NCBI RefSeq assembly: GCF_024679095.1
Contig: NC_066513.1
Span: 5,480,482 to 5,544,481 of the forward strand
Reading direction: 5' to 3'
DNA length: 64,000 nt
Source of the DNA: Eriocheir sinensis
Lineage: Eukaryota > Arthropoda > Malacostraca > Decapoda > Varunidae
Position numbers and translations under genes: made by a program. Positions 53,275-63,641 of the stretch are shown one piece after another. Below the pieces are notes generated by a model. The model was not told the origin of the DNA. It made no database searches and saw only the letters and a program-made list of their open reading frames with translations. How positions within the stretch are numbered: position 1 is the first letter of the stretch; each line of letters starts with the position of its first letter.

Positions 53275-53795
53275 ACTGGAAACGGAAAGGAAAGAAGACA
53301 AAATGGGGTGGGAATTGGGAGACGTCAGGCGGGGCAGTGACTCAGCGTTCACACAGGGCCCATATCACATGAGGCGGGAGCGAGCGTCACTAAGATCCTA
53401 CCGGTACCGGTACTAGCGGCAATGCGCAGTGCCGAGTGATCATTAAGCTTCCCGGAACCCAAGTGATCATGAGGCTTCGCGGTACCAGGTACCGATACCG
53501 GGTACCGGTACCAGGTACCGGTACCTGGTACCGCGAAGAATCGATTCCTCGCGGTACCCGGTACCGGTACCTGGTACCGCGAAGCCTCATGATCACTTGG
53601 GTTCCGGGAAGCTTAATGATCACTCGGCACTGCGCATTGCCGTTAGTACCGGTACCGTTAGGATCTTAGTGACGCTCGGCGCTCGCCCGCCTCCATGTGA
53701 TATGGGCCCTGTGTGTAGACGCTGAGTCACTGCCCCGCTGACCGTCTCCCCAAGTTCCCACCATTTTGTCCTGCTTTCCGTTTCCATCACAGCTC
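53275..53795. repeat. Near-perfect palindrome centred near 53529
   Basis: The left arm has ACTCAGCGTTCACACAGGGC, GTGATCATTAAGC-equivalent CACTCGG blocks and GATCATGAGGCTTCGCGGTA; the right arm carries the same blocks reversed (TACCGCGAAGCCTCATGATC, GCCCTGTGTGTAGACGCTGA). Arms are about 250 bp with few mismatches near the centre. The copy at 62 kb contains only one arm, so the palindrome arose by inverted duplication in this copy or its recent parent. Confidence 0.9.
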
Positions 53796-53961
53796 CCGTT
53801 TCCATTATTTTATTATTTTATTTATTTATTGGAGTTATTGGATAATTCTTCATGGCAGATTCTTTTTCTTTTTTAGGTTGCTAATAAATATCGTTATTGT
53901 TATTAGACTATGATCGAATACCCACTACCCATATCACCGAGATATCCACTTACTAAGTGGT

Positions 53962-54104
53962 GATCTCTCTCTCTCTCTCTCTCTCGCCTACTACACCTCC
54001 AATATTTAATCATCTTATATAATCCATCATACAATTCTTTATAGCCAAAAACTCTCGCCAAGGGATTTAAATTTTTTTCGTTAATGCTTTATTGGATAAA
54101 TATG

Positions 54105-54165
<61 letters not shown>
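53962..54165. repeat. (CT)n arrays inside the hAT element
   Basis: CT arrays at about 53964-53985 and 54110-54163, with unique sequence between. Confidence 0.92.
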
Positions 54166-54363
54166 AAAGTTAACGAGTCATACGAATTTAACAGTGGCAA
54201 GTAAAAAGAAAACGAAGTCTTGGGTTAAAAGTTAGTGAGTCCCACGAGTCTTTAGAAAACGCTAATATATATATTGTTGTTGTTATTAGACTATGATCGA
54301 GTACATCCATAATAACTATACATGCTATTTTTTTTCTTCAAAAAATTAAATATTCACTTCATT

Positions 54364-54365
<2 letters not shown>

Positions 54366-54411
<46 letters not shown>
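54366..54411. repeat. (GA)n array inside the hAT element
   Basis: A GA array of about 45 bp, the inverted counterpart of the CT arrays on the other side of the element. Confidence 0.93.
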
Positions 54412-54412
<1 letters not shown>

Positions 54413-54734
54413 ACATAGATTTACATAGAAAATCAGACCACACAGACCCCATGGTTCAAAATAGGTGGTCTGTCCTTAAACCTAAGCGATTTTACATCAA
54501 TCAGAAGGCTCCTAAACGTTGCATTTCTACTCTAGTTGATATTAAGTTGAAGGAGAGAGAGAGAGTTTTCTTTACAGGAAATTTATTTGGGAATTTCATC
54601 AGAAGTCATTAAGAAAAAAAAAAAACTCCTTCGGGTACCGGTACCGGTACCGGTACTAACGGTACTTGAGTTTTCGGTACCGGTACTACCGGTACTCAAA
54701 TTAACGGTACTTGCCCATCCCTACTTGTGTGGGG

Positions 54735-56340
54735 AGCGGGGGTGGATTTATACCGCTGTGTTGGTCGTCCCACCTCGCGTCCTGGTCTCTGATTGGCTGA
54801 CAGGTGTTACTACGGGCTGCGCGAGGGTACTCGTCAAACTTGTTCTTCGCGCACTTGGTAGGGCTTGAAGATCTTCTGCTTGCATGTTTAATGTCGGGTT
54901 TGTTGTTTTGATGTAGAGTGCCTCTAGGATGGGGAGGCGTCTTGTGTCAGGACATGTTGTCAGGATCTCCGTGTTGTTTTCCAGCATTTCTCTTGTGATG
55001 TTGATTCTATGCTGCTCCTTCAGGTGTTTCTTGGGTGCTCCTGACGCGAGGTGGAATGTCAGTCGTCACGAGAATTTTGTTGTCGTCATGCCAACATAGG
55101 TAGAGGGAAGGACTTCACAATTTCCTTGGTTGCACGTGAACCTATATATGACATGCGACTTTTGGAGGCTCTCTATCTCTTTTGAGGGGGTGTTTTTCAG
55201 AAGGAGATGGCTGGTTTTCTTGGTCTTGTAGTATATGACCAGCTTTACTTGTTTGTTGGGGTCGGATGGCTTGACGTTTCTTCTTACTATTTGTGTGATG
55301 ACCCTCTCATCTTCTTAGTAGGCGGTAGAGAATGTCGCTTTGTAAAAAATGCTGATGTCTTCTTTCTTCTCCTCTTTCTGCTTCTTGCTGTGCCAGCCGT
55401 CTATGATCTTCTTCGTCAGGCGGCTGATGTCCTTTTCGCTGAAGCCGTTGTTTATCAGAACTTGAGTTGAGCGCTCTATTTCTTGATGGACTTGCCTCCA
55501 CGTACTGCAGTGTGTGAGCGCTCTTCTGATATAGGCGCAGATGGTGGAATCCTTGTACTTCGTGGGGCACTCACTTCGTCCGTTTAAGCAAAATCCTGGG
55601 TTCGTTGGTTTGGTGTAGACCCTGGTGGTAAATCTTCCGTCTTCTTGTTGGACGAGGACGTCTAGAAAAGGCATGGCTCCGTCTTCGCTGTTTTCCATGG
55701 TGAATTTCAGTCCTGGGGTTTCTTGGAGGTGGAGTCTAAGGCGTTCTGCTTCGGTGGGATCCTATGTCTTGATGAATATATCGTCAATATACCGGCAGTA
55801 TATATCTGGCTTTTCTATTATCTTGAAAACTTCCTCGACGATGCAACCCATGAAAAAATTTGCCAAGAGTACACAAAGAGGAGAACCCATGGCTACGCCG
55901 TCTACCTGGCAGTATTTGTTTCCCCGGGGGCAGATGAACGGTGCTTCCTTTGTACAACATCCCAGTAGTTCTCGAAGTACAGCTTCTGGGATGGCGAGCG
56001 TAGGTGTAGAGTTGTTATTGTACACACGGTCGATGATGTAGTTGATGGTGCGATCCACGAAGACACTCGTAAAGAGGGATTCGGCGTCTAGTGAAGCAAC
56101 TCTTCCTCCCACGTTGTTGTTCTTAAGGATGTCGATGAAGTCTGTTGCTGACTGCAGGCAATAGGTGGTTGGGATGTACGGTGTAAGGAGGGCGCACAAT
56201 CTCTTTGCGATGTTGTAGGTAGGGGTTGGGATTTGAGATATTATTGGTCTCAATTTGTTGCCTGGCTTGTGAGTCTTGACGTTGCCATAGCAGTATCCCA
56301 TCTCATATTCGCCGGTGAGTCGGAAGGAAAGACCTCGCTA
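54735..56340 (-). pseudogene. Penelope-like reverse transcriptase and GIY-YIG endonuclease
   Basis: Minus strand. 56301-55762: YGNVKTHKPGNKLRPIISQI, VASLDAESLFTSVFVDR, then DGVAMGSPLCVLLANFFMG and YCRYIDDIFIKT with intact YIDD. 55698-55315: GAMPFLDVLVQQEDGRFTTR, VYTKPTNPGFCLNGRSECP, the thumb typical of Penelope elements. About 55170-54870: IYRFTCNQGNCEVLPSTYVG as the GIY...YIG pair, a stop at the position of a conserved Arg, then LPILEALYIKTTNPTLN, where the Glu is the metal-binding residue. The parts share one reading frame, broken only by in-frame stops (after FIKT, after STAY, and before RLTFHL), with no frameshift seen, which suggests a fairly young copy. The N-terminal third of the reverse transcriptase is absent. 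Confidence 0.92.
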
Positions 56341-56449
56341 CTGAGGAAGGGTCTAGGACCCGAAATCGCGATCTAGCGAACATGACTAGCTTCGGCGAAG
56401 TCATACAGCCGATTAAGAAAGAGTATAAGACTATCATAAGATATAAGGA

Positions 56450-56868
<419 letters not shown>

Positions 56869-56959
56869 TACTTTTTTTAAGAAATGTTCTTGAGGAATAT
56901 AATTCATATGAAATTTAATATTACATCAAATGAGAGTTAACACTAATAAGTCAATAATG

Positions 56960-58810
56960 TTATGAGTTACCCTCAGTGTGACACTTGGGCTTGTTCCTCT
57001 CTGCGTATCTGTGAAATTCTTGGCCGAATTTTTGACAGACACACGCGCCGTTCTTCATCGACAGACAGAAGACGATTTCTTGATTTGCTTTTAATGACGG
57101 TCAGGCATGGGAAAGCTTGTTCACAGAGGTAAGAAGTTGAAAACTGGAGTAAAACATCCAATGCTTTTAATGAGATGACAGGGTACTCTCGCTTTGCTGA
57201 AATCCAAAACTTGTCAAGTGATACTTCATTAAATTTCATTTTCAAGGTTCGATCGCACTGTAGTTCACTCATTTATTCCTCTTCTTGCAGACTAAGTAGG
57301 TTTTATTTACTTGGTGATATCTCAGTTAAGGGGTTTCTCACCCAGTCATACATATCTGATGACAAGGAGGGGAAATACTTATGATGTTTTTCTGACAGTG
57401 ATCCCAAAAGACTTATAATTAATGGAATGACACTTTCATGTTTAGTCTGAATTTGAACTTGAAGTAGGAGTGGAAACATTTCGACGTTTCCTCTGGAAAG
57501 GTGCTTTTTCCCAAACATAGAGTTTATTCTTAAAAAAGTTTGTCTGTGGAGGTCAGAATGTTTTCCTTCGCACCCTACATGCTGGTGTTCAAGTTATTTA
57601 AATGCTGATAAATATGTGCTAAATATGTTAATTTCATTTGCCAGTTTGTAGAGTCAAGACACTCACAGGAACTGGCTTTATTATTCTCTTGGAAGAAAAG
57701 CAGCAGTTCTTGTCGCAGCTCGAATACCCTCGTCAAAACTTTACCTCTCGATAGCCACCGAGCCTCTGTTTGCAGAAGCGTCACGTGATATTTTTTTTTT
57801 TCACACAACCTTGCAAACATGCGAGACTTCAAAGGGCGCTGCTTTATAAAGTTGACCATGTTCACAGTTATATCAAGGACTTGTTTTAAATCATTCTCAA
57901 TACTTTTTGAAACCAGAATTTCTCGGTGGAGAAAGCAGTGAGTTGTTATGACTTCATGTTATTTTTTTCTTTCACGCGTAATACAAAGCTTTGTGCTGAA
58001 CCAATCATTGAGGGAGAACCATCAGTGCAGATTCCAACGCATTGGTTCCATGATAAATCACAAGATTCCAGGTAAGAAGACAAGATGTTGAAAATGTCGT
58101 GGTCTTTGGTAGTTTCTGGCAGCTCTTTACAGAAAAAAAAAAAATCCATTATTTCTCCTTCATTTTCAAATCGTACAAATGCCAGTTTCTGACAAAATAC
58201 CAGAAATATTGTTGGACATGTCATCCACACGCCTATACTAACTGTATTATCAGAAATAGGAACCTTGCTCAATTCACTTTCAGCTTCTTCACCTAGCATT
58301 GTTCTCACAATTATTTTGCAAGCAGGCATTATTAGACTTTCTGTTATATTGTGACTTTTCATTTTCTTGGCAACTAGCTCAGCCACTAAATAGCTTGCTT
58401 CTTGGGCCTTATCACTGATGGTTACCTTTTTTTCAAAAAACTTTTCTTTGTTTCTGCTGTGAATCCAAGTCTTCGAAAATAATCCACGGTTTTGCTTGAC
58501 AAATGGCTGTGATTAATACTGAAGTGTCGCTTTAACTTGGCTTGGCCCATAGCTGTGTTAGCGAGTTTTTTTTCCCCCACAAACAATACACAAAGGAAGT
58601 GGACAGGTTTCTTCTCCAGTCCATGTAAAGCCAATGGCCAGATAACTGTCATTGTAAAGGCGATTTTTTTTTTAACATCACTCACTTTTCCTTTACTAGT
58701 ACTTGGCTGTGGTATTTGTGACTCATCGTCACCGTCCTCCTCTCCACCGACATGCTTTCTTCTCAAATATTTTGAACATGCCGCAGTCTTTAAAATCAAT
58801 ATCAAACTAA
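56960..58810 (-). pseudogene. hAT transposase (ZBED/Charlie-like), broken
   Basis: Minus strand, in order: 58805-58422 has a BED-like zinc finger region (PVHFLCVLFVGEKKLANTAM, KRHFSINHSHLSSKT); 58386-57946 has AELVAKKMKSHNITESLIMP and WNQCVGICTDGSPSMIGSAQ, with the catalytic Asp in CTDG; 57865-57575 has TEARWLSRGKVLTRVFELRQ, the conserved RWLSRG block; 57518-57303 continues; 57272-56973 has LQFSTSYLCEQAFPCLTVIK and SKSRNRL, the hAT C-terminal dimerisation region. At least four frame breaks separate these, two at T or A runs. The domain set matches the transposases from which vertebrate ZBED5-type genes derive. It is inactive as it stands. Confidence 0.88.
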
Positions 58811-59065
58811 TATTAACTGGTGATATTAATTAACAACGTTTCACTTGGTTGCGCTGCTCAAAACTGACTGAAGGAAGATGTGTGAACGACTGGGCTGGGG
58901 CTCGTGACACGTATGATACTCGTATGGGGTTGCGTCATTTTCCTACCCAACCCCTGTGACATAAAGCTGGCGGTATAGGAATGAAGGGCGTATCCCGCGC
59001 CGGTAATAACACTTTTATTTTTATTTTTTTATTCTAAGCATATTATATGCTCTCATTACTATACA

Positions 59066-59235
<170 letters not shown>

Positions 59236-59411
59236 AGTGACTGACACGTGCGAGTATGTTGCTGTCTGAAAAATGTTTGGAGTTATGGATTATGAATTAA
59301 GATCACTGTCATTTTGTAATAGCACATAATTATTTTACGGGTTCTTGCGGAGCCCTTGGTGATGGTCCGCGGAACCCCAGGGTTCCGTGGAACTCCGCTT
59401 GGGAATCACTG

Positions 59412-60391
59412 GGCTCTAGTCCAAGCCATGAATCTTCGAGAGGCCGCACTATTATTCTTACTGGGCGAGAGCGATGGTCAGCCACAAAATTATCCTTGCC
59501 TTTCAAATATTGAATCTCGTAAGTATACTCCCTCATCTTCAAGATCCAGCGGTTCATGCGTGGTGATTTGTTTTTTCGTTTGAAAATACTAGTGAGGGTT
59601 TGATGGTCAATCACTACGGTGAATCGTGTACCCCAAAGGTAATGGTGAAAGTTTCGACCGGCAAGTACGATTGCGAGGCCTTCCTTATCGGTCGCCGAAT
59701 TGCGTGTCGCGCAGGGGTGTTTTTTTATTTTTTTTAGAAGACATAGTAACCGGTTGGTTTGTTGGAGCCATCGGGCTGTATTTGACTGAGGACTCCGCCA
59801 ACGTGACTGTTACTCACGTCGTTGGTGAGAGTGAAAGGTTGGTCAACCTGAACCTTGACTAAGATAGGGACGTCCATAAGGCAAGATTTTAAGCGTTCAA
59901 GGGTCTGCTGGCTATCCTCGTTCCAGTTGAACGTTGTTCGGGCACGGGTGAGGTTAGTGAGTGAGGCGGCAATCTTGGCCAAAGAGGGGACGTGTTTCCT
60001 ATAGAACCCACACAACCCTAGGGAACGCCTCACTTCCTTCACCGAAGTAGGAGCTTTCATCTTGGCTATGGCTTCGATATTCTTAGGGTCTGCCTTGCTA
60101 CCTGCCGCAGATGTGCGGTGGCCCAGGAAAGTGACTTCCTTTAGCCCGAAGGTGCACTTGCTTAGGTTGAGTTTTATTGAGTTGTCGGCGAGAAGTGTGC
60201 AAAAGTTGTTTTAGTCTAGTTAGTAGTTCGGGGAAGCTTGGGACCCGCAGAATCAAGTCGTCCATGTAGTTCCTTACCCACCCCTGTTGTATAAGGGAGG
60301 TGAGCACGGGAGCCATACGCCGGGAGAAAATAGCGGGAGAACAATTAAACCCGAAAGGTACATTCCATTCATAACCTAAACCTCCAGGCAT
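59412..60391 (-). pseudogene. Minus-strand gypsy: reverse transcriptase and RNase H
   Basis: Minus strand. 60391-60170: GYEWNVPFGFNCSPAIFSRR and GWVRNYMDDLILRVPSFPEL (YMDD catalytic motif). After a frame change the connection has VRRSLGLCGFYRKHVPSLAK. 60060-59734 continues with FTLTNDVSNSHVGGVLSQIQ, the RNase H start. After a frame change at a T run near 59720, 59614-59412 has IDHQTLTSIFKRKNKSPRMN, YEIQYLKGKDNFVADHRSRP and the start of the linker. It breaks off at the hAT end; linker and integrase are found on the same strand at 52.48-49.5 kb. The 5' part (Gag, protease) is missing above 60391. Confidence 0.88.
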
Positions 60392-60394
60392 TAC

Positions 60395-60760
60395 ATCATA
60401 ACTTTAAAATAGTGCTATACCCAATCACGTAAAAAATCATTTGTCTATGAAAAGTATTCATGAACTCTTTCAAAAGGTATTCGTATTTATCTTAGAATGA
60501 AAACCAATTCAGTGTATTTGAATTCGTATTCGTTGGAATTTGAAGTATTAGTATTCGTATTCGAATACACATTGCCTGTATCCAATCCCTCCCTGTGGCT
60601 GATGACTGTTCGATAGATAACTCCTGCCATCGTCTATACTGCATCGTCTCACAATGTTATCGCTAGAGAAGTCAGCTCAAAAACACACATTAGGGCCGCT
60701 AAGAGCCTCTCACACAAAATATTGGTAATAGTCAAACGGAGTGTCAGATTCGATTAGTGA
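60395..60760. other. Unassigned AT-rich interval
   Basis: It contains repeated ATTCGTATTCG words (60480-60570). I see no gene and no clear element ends. Confidence 0.4.
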
Positions 60761-60761
60761 G

Positions 60762-60992
60762 GTGTCTTGACGCTCCCCTCTTGCAGGAGAAAATGCAAGC
60801 GAAAGAAGATTGATCCAGAGTTAAGCAGCGAAGGTAATGAAAGTATGAAGAAGCTGGTTAATTAACTCTTGAATAAGCGATTTGGATAGCAAAGGCATGA
60901 GCTGGAGTATTATGTCGAGTACAACGGGGCCGCGGGATGGGGGGAGGCGTGCTGTTAGCAATTTTAGAAGAGCAATCAGCATGAAACTATAG
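60762..60992 (-). pseudogene. Jockey-like LINE 3' fragment
   Basis: The minus strand carries the last part of the Jockey-like family (LLTARLPPSRGP, PLLSKSLIQELINQLLHTFI), matching the tail at 25.6-25.87 kb in decayed form. It borders a CA array on its upstream side. Confidence 0.7.
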
Positions 60993-60993
<1 letters not shown>

Positions 60994-61041
<48 letters not shown>

Positions 61042-61047
61042 GCGCCT
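60994..61047. repeat. (AC)n grading into (GC)n
   Basis: An AC array that changes to CG dinucleotides (ACACGCGCGCGC). Alternating purine-pyrimidine sequence of this kind favours Z-DNA. Confidence 0.95.
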
Positions 61048-61195
61048 GTTGGTCCCTACGGCAGAACAACTCTTCGCGGTATACGTAGCGGGCAGGGAAC
61101 GGGCTATGGACGTAACCAGACTCTTTAGGGCGCCGCTGATCAGGCCGGGGTCGTAGGGTGAGGCCGTATTCTTAAACACTTCGGGGTCTCAGCTT

Positions 61196-61780
61196 ACACA
61201 TATTTGACAATGTTTTCGCAGATGTTTGGGGCATTTCCAGGGATAGTTTAATGACCCTTGTGGTAGATTGACCCTTCCTCTATGAGTCTATATCATGAGG
61301 ATGAAAAAACACATATTTGACAATTATTATATATGAGAAAAGAAAAAAGAACAAAAAAGAGAAACAAGGAGAAGAAGAAGAAGAGGAAGAAGAAAAGGAA
61401 GCAGAAGAAGAAGAAGAAAAAGAAGGAAAAGAAGAAGAAGAAGAAGAAGAAGAAGAAGAAGAAGAAGAAGAAGAAGAAAAAGAAGAAGAAGAAGAAAAGA
61501 AAAAGGAAAAAAAAAGAAGAAAAAGAAGAAGAAGAAGAGGAGGAAGAAGAAGCAAAAGAAGAAAAAGAAGAAAAGGAAGAAGAAAAAGAAAAACAAAAGA
61601 AGAAAAAGAAGAAAAAGAAGAGGAGGAAGAAGAAAAAAAGAAAAAAAAAGAAGAAAAAGAAGAAAAAAAAAAGATGTTTGGAGCATTTCCATGGGTACTT
61701 CATGCCCCTGGTGGCATGTTGATCCTTCTTCTGTATCATGAACGTGACACCACTCATGGATACCCAACCAATCTTCTTTT
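61196..61780 (+). repeat. Direct repeat pair around a GAA tract
   Basis: A unit starting AGATGTTTGGGGCATTTCCA (about 61222-61310) recurs as AGATGTTTGGAGCATTTCCA (61673-61760); both go on through CCC(C/T)TGTGGT-like and TTGACCCTTC/TTGATCCTTC to TATATCATGA/TGTATCATGA. Between them lies a purine tract of about 340 bp. Confidence 0.8.
61333..61674. repeat. GAA/AAG purine tract
   Basis: Almost pure purine on plus: GAAGAAGAA with AAAAAG and GGA variants. Open Glu/Lys (plus) and Phe/Ser/Leu (minus) frames are artefacts. It mirrors the CTT tract at the start of the window in composition. Confidence 0.96.
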
Positions 61781-61928
61781 CGGTTGAGAATACCGACTTG
61801 AGTCAGTCCCTACACCCGACAATAATTAATAAAACTGATAACAAAAATGAGGAAGAGGAGGAGGAGAATGAGCGAATAACCGAATGAAAGAATGAATGAA
61901 TGAAAAGAAGGACAGATGACCCTTGGAA

Positions 61929-61929
<1 letters not shown>

Positions 61930-61973
<44 letters not shown>
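61930..61973. repeat. (CA)n microsatellite
   Basis: An uninterrupted CA array of about 43 bp. Confidence 0.96.
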
Positions 61974-61974
<1 letters not shown>

Positions 61975-62162
61975 CACCACCTCCACTACCATCTCTCCGA
62001 TAGTTCAGTAGGGATGGGCAAGTACCGTTAAATTGAGTACTGGTAGTACCGGTATCGAAAACTCAGGTACCGTTAGTACCAGTACCGGTACCGGTACCCG
62101 AAGGAGTATTTTTTTTATCTCTATGACTTCTGATGAAGTTCCCAAATAAATTTCCTGTAAAG

Positions 62163-62165
<3 letters not shown>

Positions 62166-62216
<51 letters not shown>
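62166..62216. repeat. (CT)n array in hAT copy 2
   Basis: CT array of about 50 bp. Confidence 0.95.
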
Positions 62217-62221
<5 letters not shown>

Positions 62222-62741
62222 AAGGGAATATTTGTTTTTTCGATAAAAAAATAGCATGTATAGTTATTATGGATGTACTCGATCATAGTCTAATAACAAT
62301 AACAATATTTATTAGCAACCTAAAAAAGAAAGAGAATCCGGTTCCGGTACCTGGTACCGCGAAGCCTCATGATCACTCGGGTGCCGGGGAGCGTCATGAT
62401 CACTCGGCACTGAGCATTGCCGCTAGTACCGATACCGTTTGGATCTTAGTGACGCTCGGCGCTCGCCCGCCTCCACGTGGTATCACGCGGTATGGGCCCT
62501 GTGTGGAGACGCTGAGTCACTGCCTCGCTGACCGTCTCCCCAAGTTCCTATCATTTTGTCCTGCTCTTCGTTTCCATCACAGCTCCCGTTTCCATTTTTT
62601 TATTATTTGATTTATTTATTGGAGTTACTGGATAATTCTTCATGTCCGGTTCTTTTTCTTTTTTAGGTTGCTAATAACTATTGTTATTGTTATTAGACTA
62701 TGATCGAGTACCCATATCACCGAGATATCCACTCACTGAGT

Positions 62742-62742
62742 G

Positions 62743-62783
<41 letters not shown>
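62742..62783. repeat. (CT)n array in hAT copy 2
   Basis: A second CT array of about 40 bp in the same element. Confidence 0.95.
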
Positions 62784-62788
<5 letters not shown>

Positions 62789-63305
62789 AAGTGAATATTT
62801 ATTTTTTCGATAAAAAAATAGCATGTATAGTTATTATGGATGTACTCGATCATAATCTAATAACAATAACAATATTTAGTAGCAACCTAAAAAAAAATCG
62901 GACATGAAGAATTATCAATAAATCCATTAAATAAATCCGAGCAATCTGGTACCGGTACCGAGCAATCTGGTACCGGTACCGTACCGTTTAGCTGGTACCG
63001 TTAGTACCGGTAATGGTACCGGTACCTGCCCACCCCTATAGTTCAGTCAGTTTAAGCGTTGTTCTGCCAGGCTTCCACGTCAAAGGTTCGAGTCCCGCTC
63101 AGGCCGGTTTTTTTTTCCGCTGACTAGGAGTGGTTATTGCCCCCACCTGAGCAAGGGGGATGGAGTGTGTGGTGTATGAGACCCTAGCACTACCCAGAGA
63201 TCGACTAGTGAGCCTTCCATTTGCTTTAATCGGGAGGGTACTTGTTGGCGATTGTGAGTCCAACTCGTGATCAAACCGTGGTGAAATAAACACACACACA
63301 CAGCA

Positions 63306-63333
63306 AGTTGTAGTAGTAGTCGTAGTAGTAGTC

Positions 63334-63374
<41 letters not shown>

Positions 63375-63375
63375 C

Positions 63376-63409
<34 letters not shown>

Positions 63410-63490
63410 CAGTAGTAGTAGTAGCAGTAGTAGTAGTAGCAGTAGTAGTAATAGTAGTAGTAGAAGTAGTAGCAGCAGTAATACTAGTGA
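63306..63490. repeat. (GTA)n trinucleotide array
   Basis: About 60 copies of a GTA/TAG triplet with CGT, AGC and AAT interruptions, starting just after the SINE family B tail. Confidence 0.96.
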
Positions 63491-63641
63491 TGGTGGTGGT
63501 GGTCAGAAAAGAAGGATATTAAGAGACGCAACCGGCCCCTGAATGTTTATAGCCTGCTGCGTCTTTTGACATATTTTTTTCTGTGACTTTCAATAGATTA
63601 TAATGCACTAACTGAAGTAAAACAAAAAAAATAGCATACGT

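Larger units (their letters stand above)
53032..54723. mobile_element. GGTACC-rich hAT element with large internal palindrome, copy 1
   Basis: Termini TAGGGGTGGGCAGGTACCGT and, inward from the right, TAGGGATGGGCAAGTACCGT. A perfect 8-bp duplication CTTGTGTG flanks it (53024-53031 and 54724-54731), so hAT is firm. Subterminal zones are packed with GGTACCGGTACC units. The interior holds a palindrome of about 520 bp centred near 53529, in which both strands encode the same peptide start (MIIKLPGTQVIMRLRGTRYR), plus CT and GA arrays. No transposase. The second copy is at 62009-63038. Confidence 0.93.
52874..56449 (-). mobile_element. Penelope-like element with long terminal inverted repeats
   Basis: The 3' end of the element (52874-52998) is present again, inverted and almost identical, at its 5' side (about 56323-56449); landmark GATCGCGATTTCGGGTCCTA. 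Between them, on the minus strand, lie a 5'-truncated Penelope-type reverse transcriptase and a GIY-YIG endonuclease. Terminal repeats in either orientation and 5' truncation are known for Penelope elements. A hAT MITE (53032-54723) sits in its 3' untranslated region. Confidence 0.87.
62009..63038. mobile_element. GGTACC-rich hAT element, copy 2 (1030 bp)
   Basis: Termini TAGGGATGGGCAAGTACCGT and, inward from the right, TAGGGGTGGGCAGGTACCGG, with a perfect 8-bp duplication TAGTTCAG (62001-62008 and 63039-63046) that lies in the A-box region of a SINE. The interior has one copy of the block that forms palindrome arms in copy 1 (62340-62600), and inverted copies of a GATCGAGTACATCCATAATA-type segment at both sides, next to CT arrays. 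Confidence 0.93.
61991..63300 (+). mobile_element. SINE family B, copy 2, split by a hAT element
   Basis: The tRNA-like head starts at about 61991 (TCTCCGATAGTTCAG), is interrupted after TAGTTCAG, and resumes at 63039 with TAGTTCAGTCAGTTTAAGCG (A box), then GGTTCGAGTCCCGCTCAGGC (B box) and the family B body (CCGCTGACTAGGAGTGGTTA, GGGAGGGTACTTGTTGGCGA), ending in CA repeats at 63288-63301. The body equals the minus-strand copy at 21665-21899. Confidence 0.86.

Noticed and set aside
61280..61787. Glu/Lys-rich and Phe-rich frames of about 90-156 codons
   Set aside because: They translate the GAA tract and a few flanking bases.
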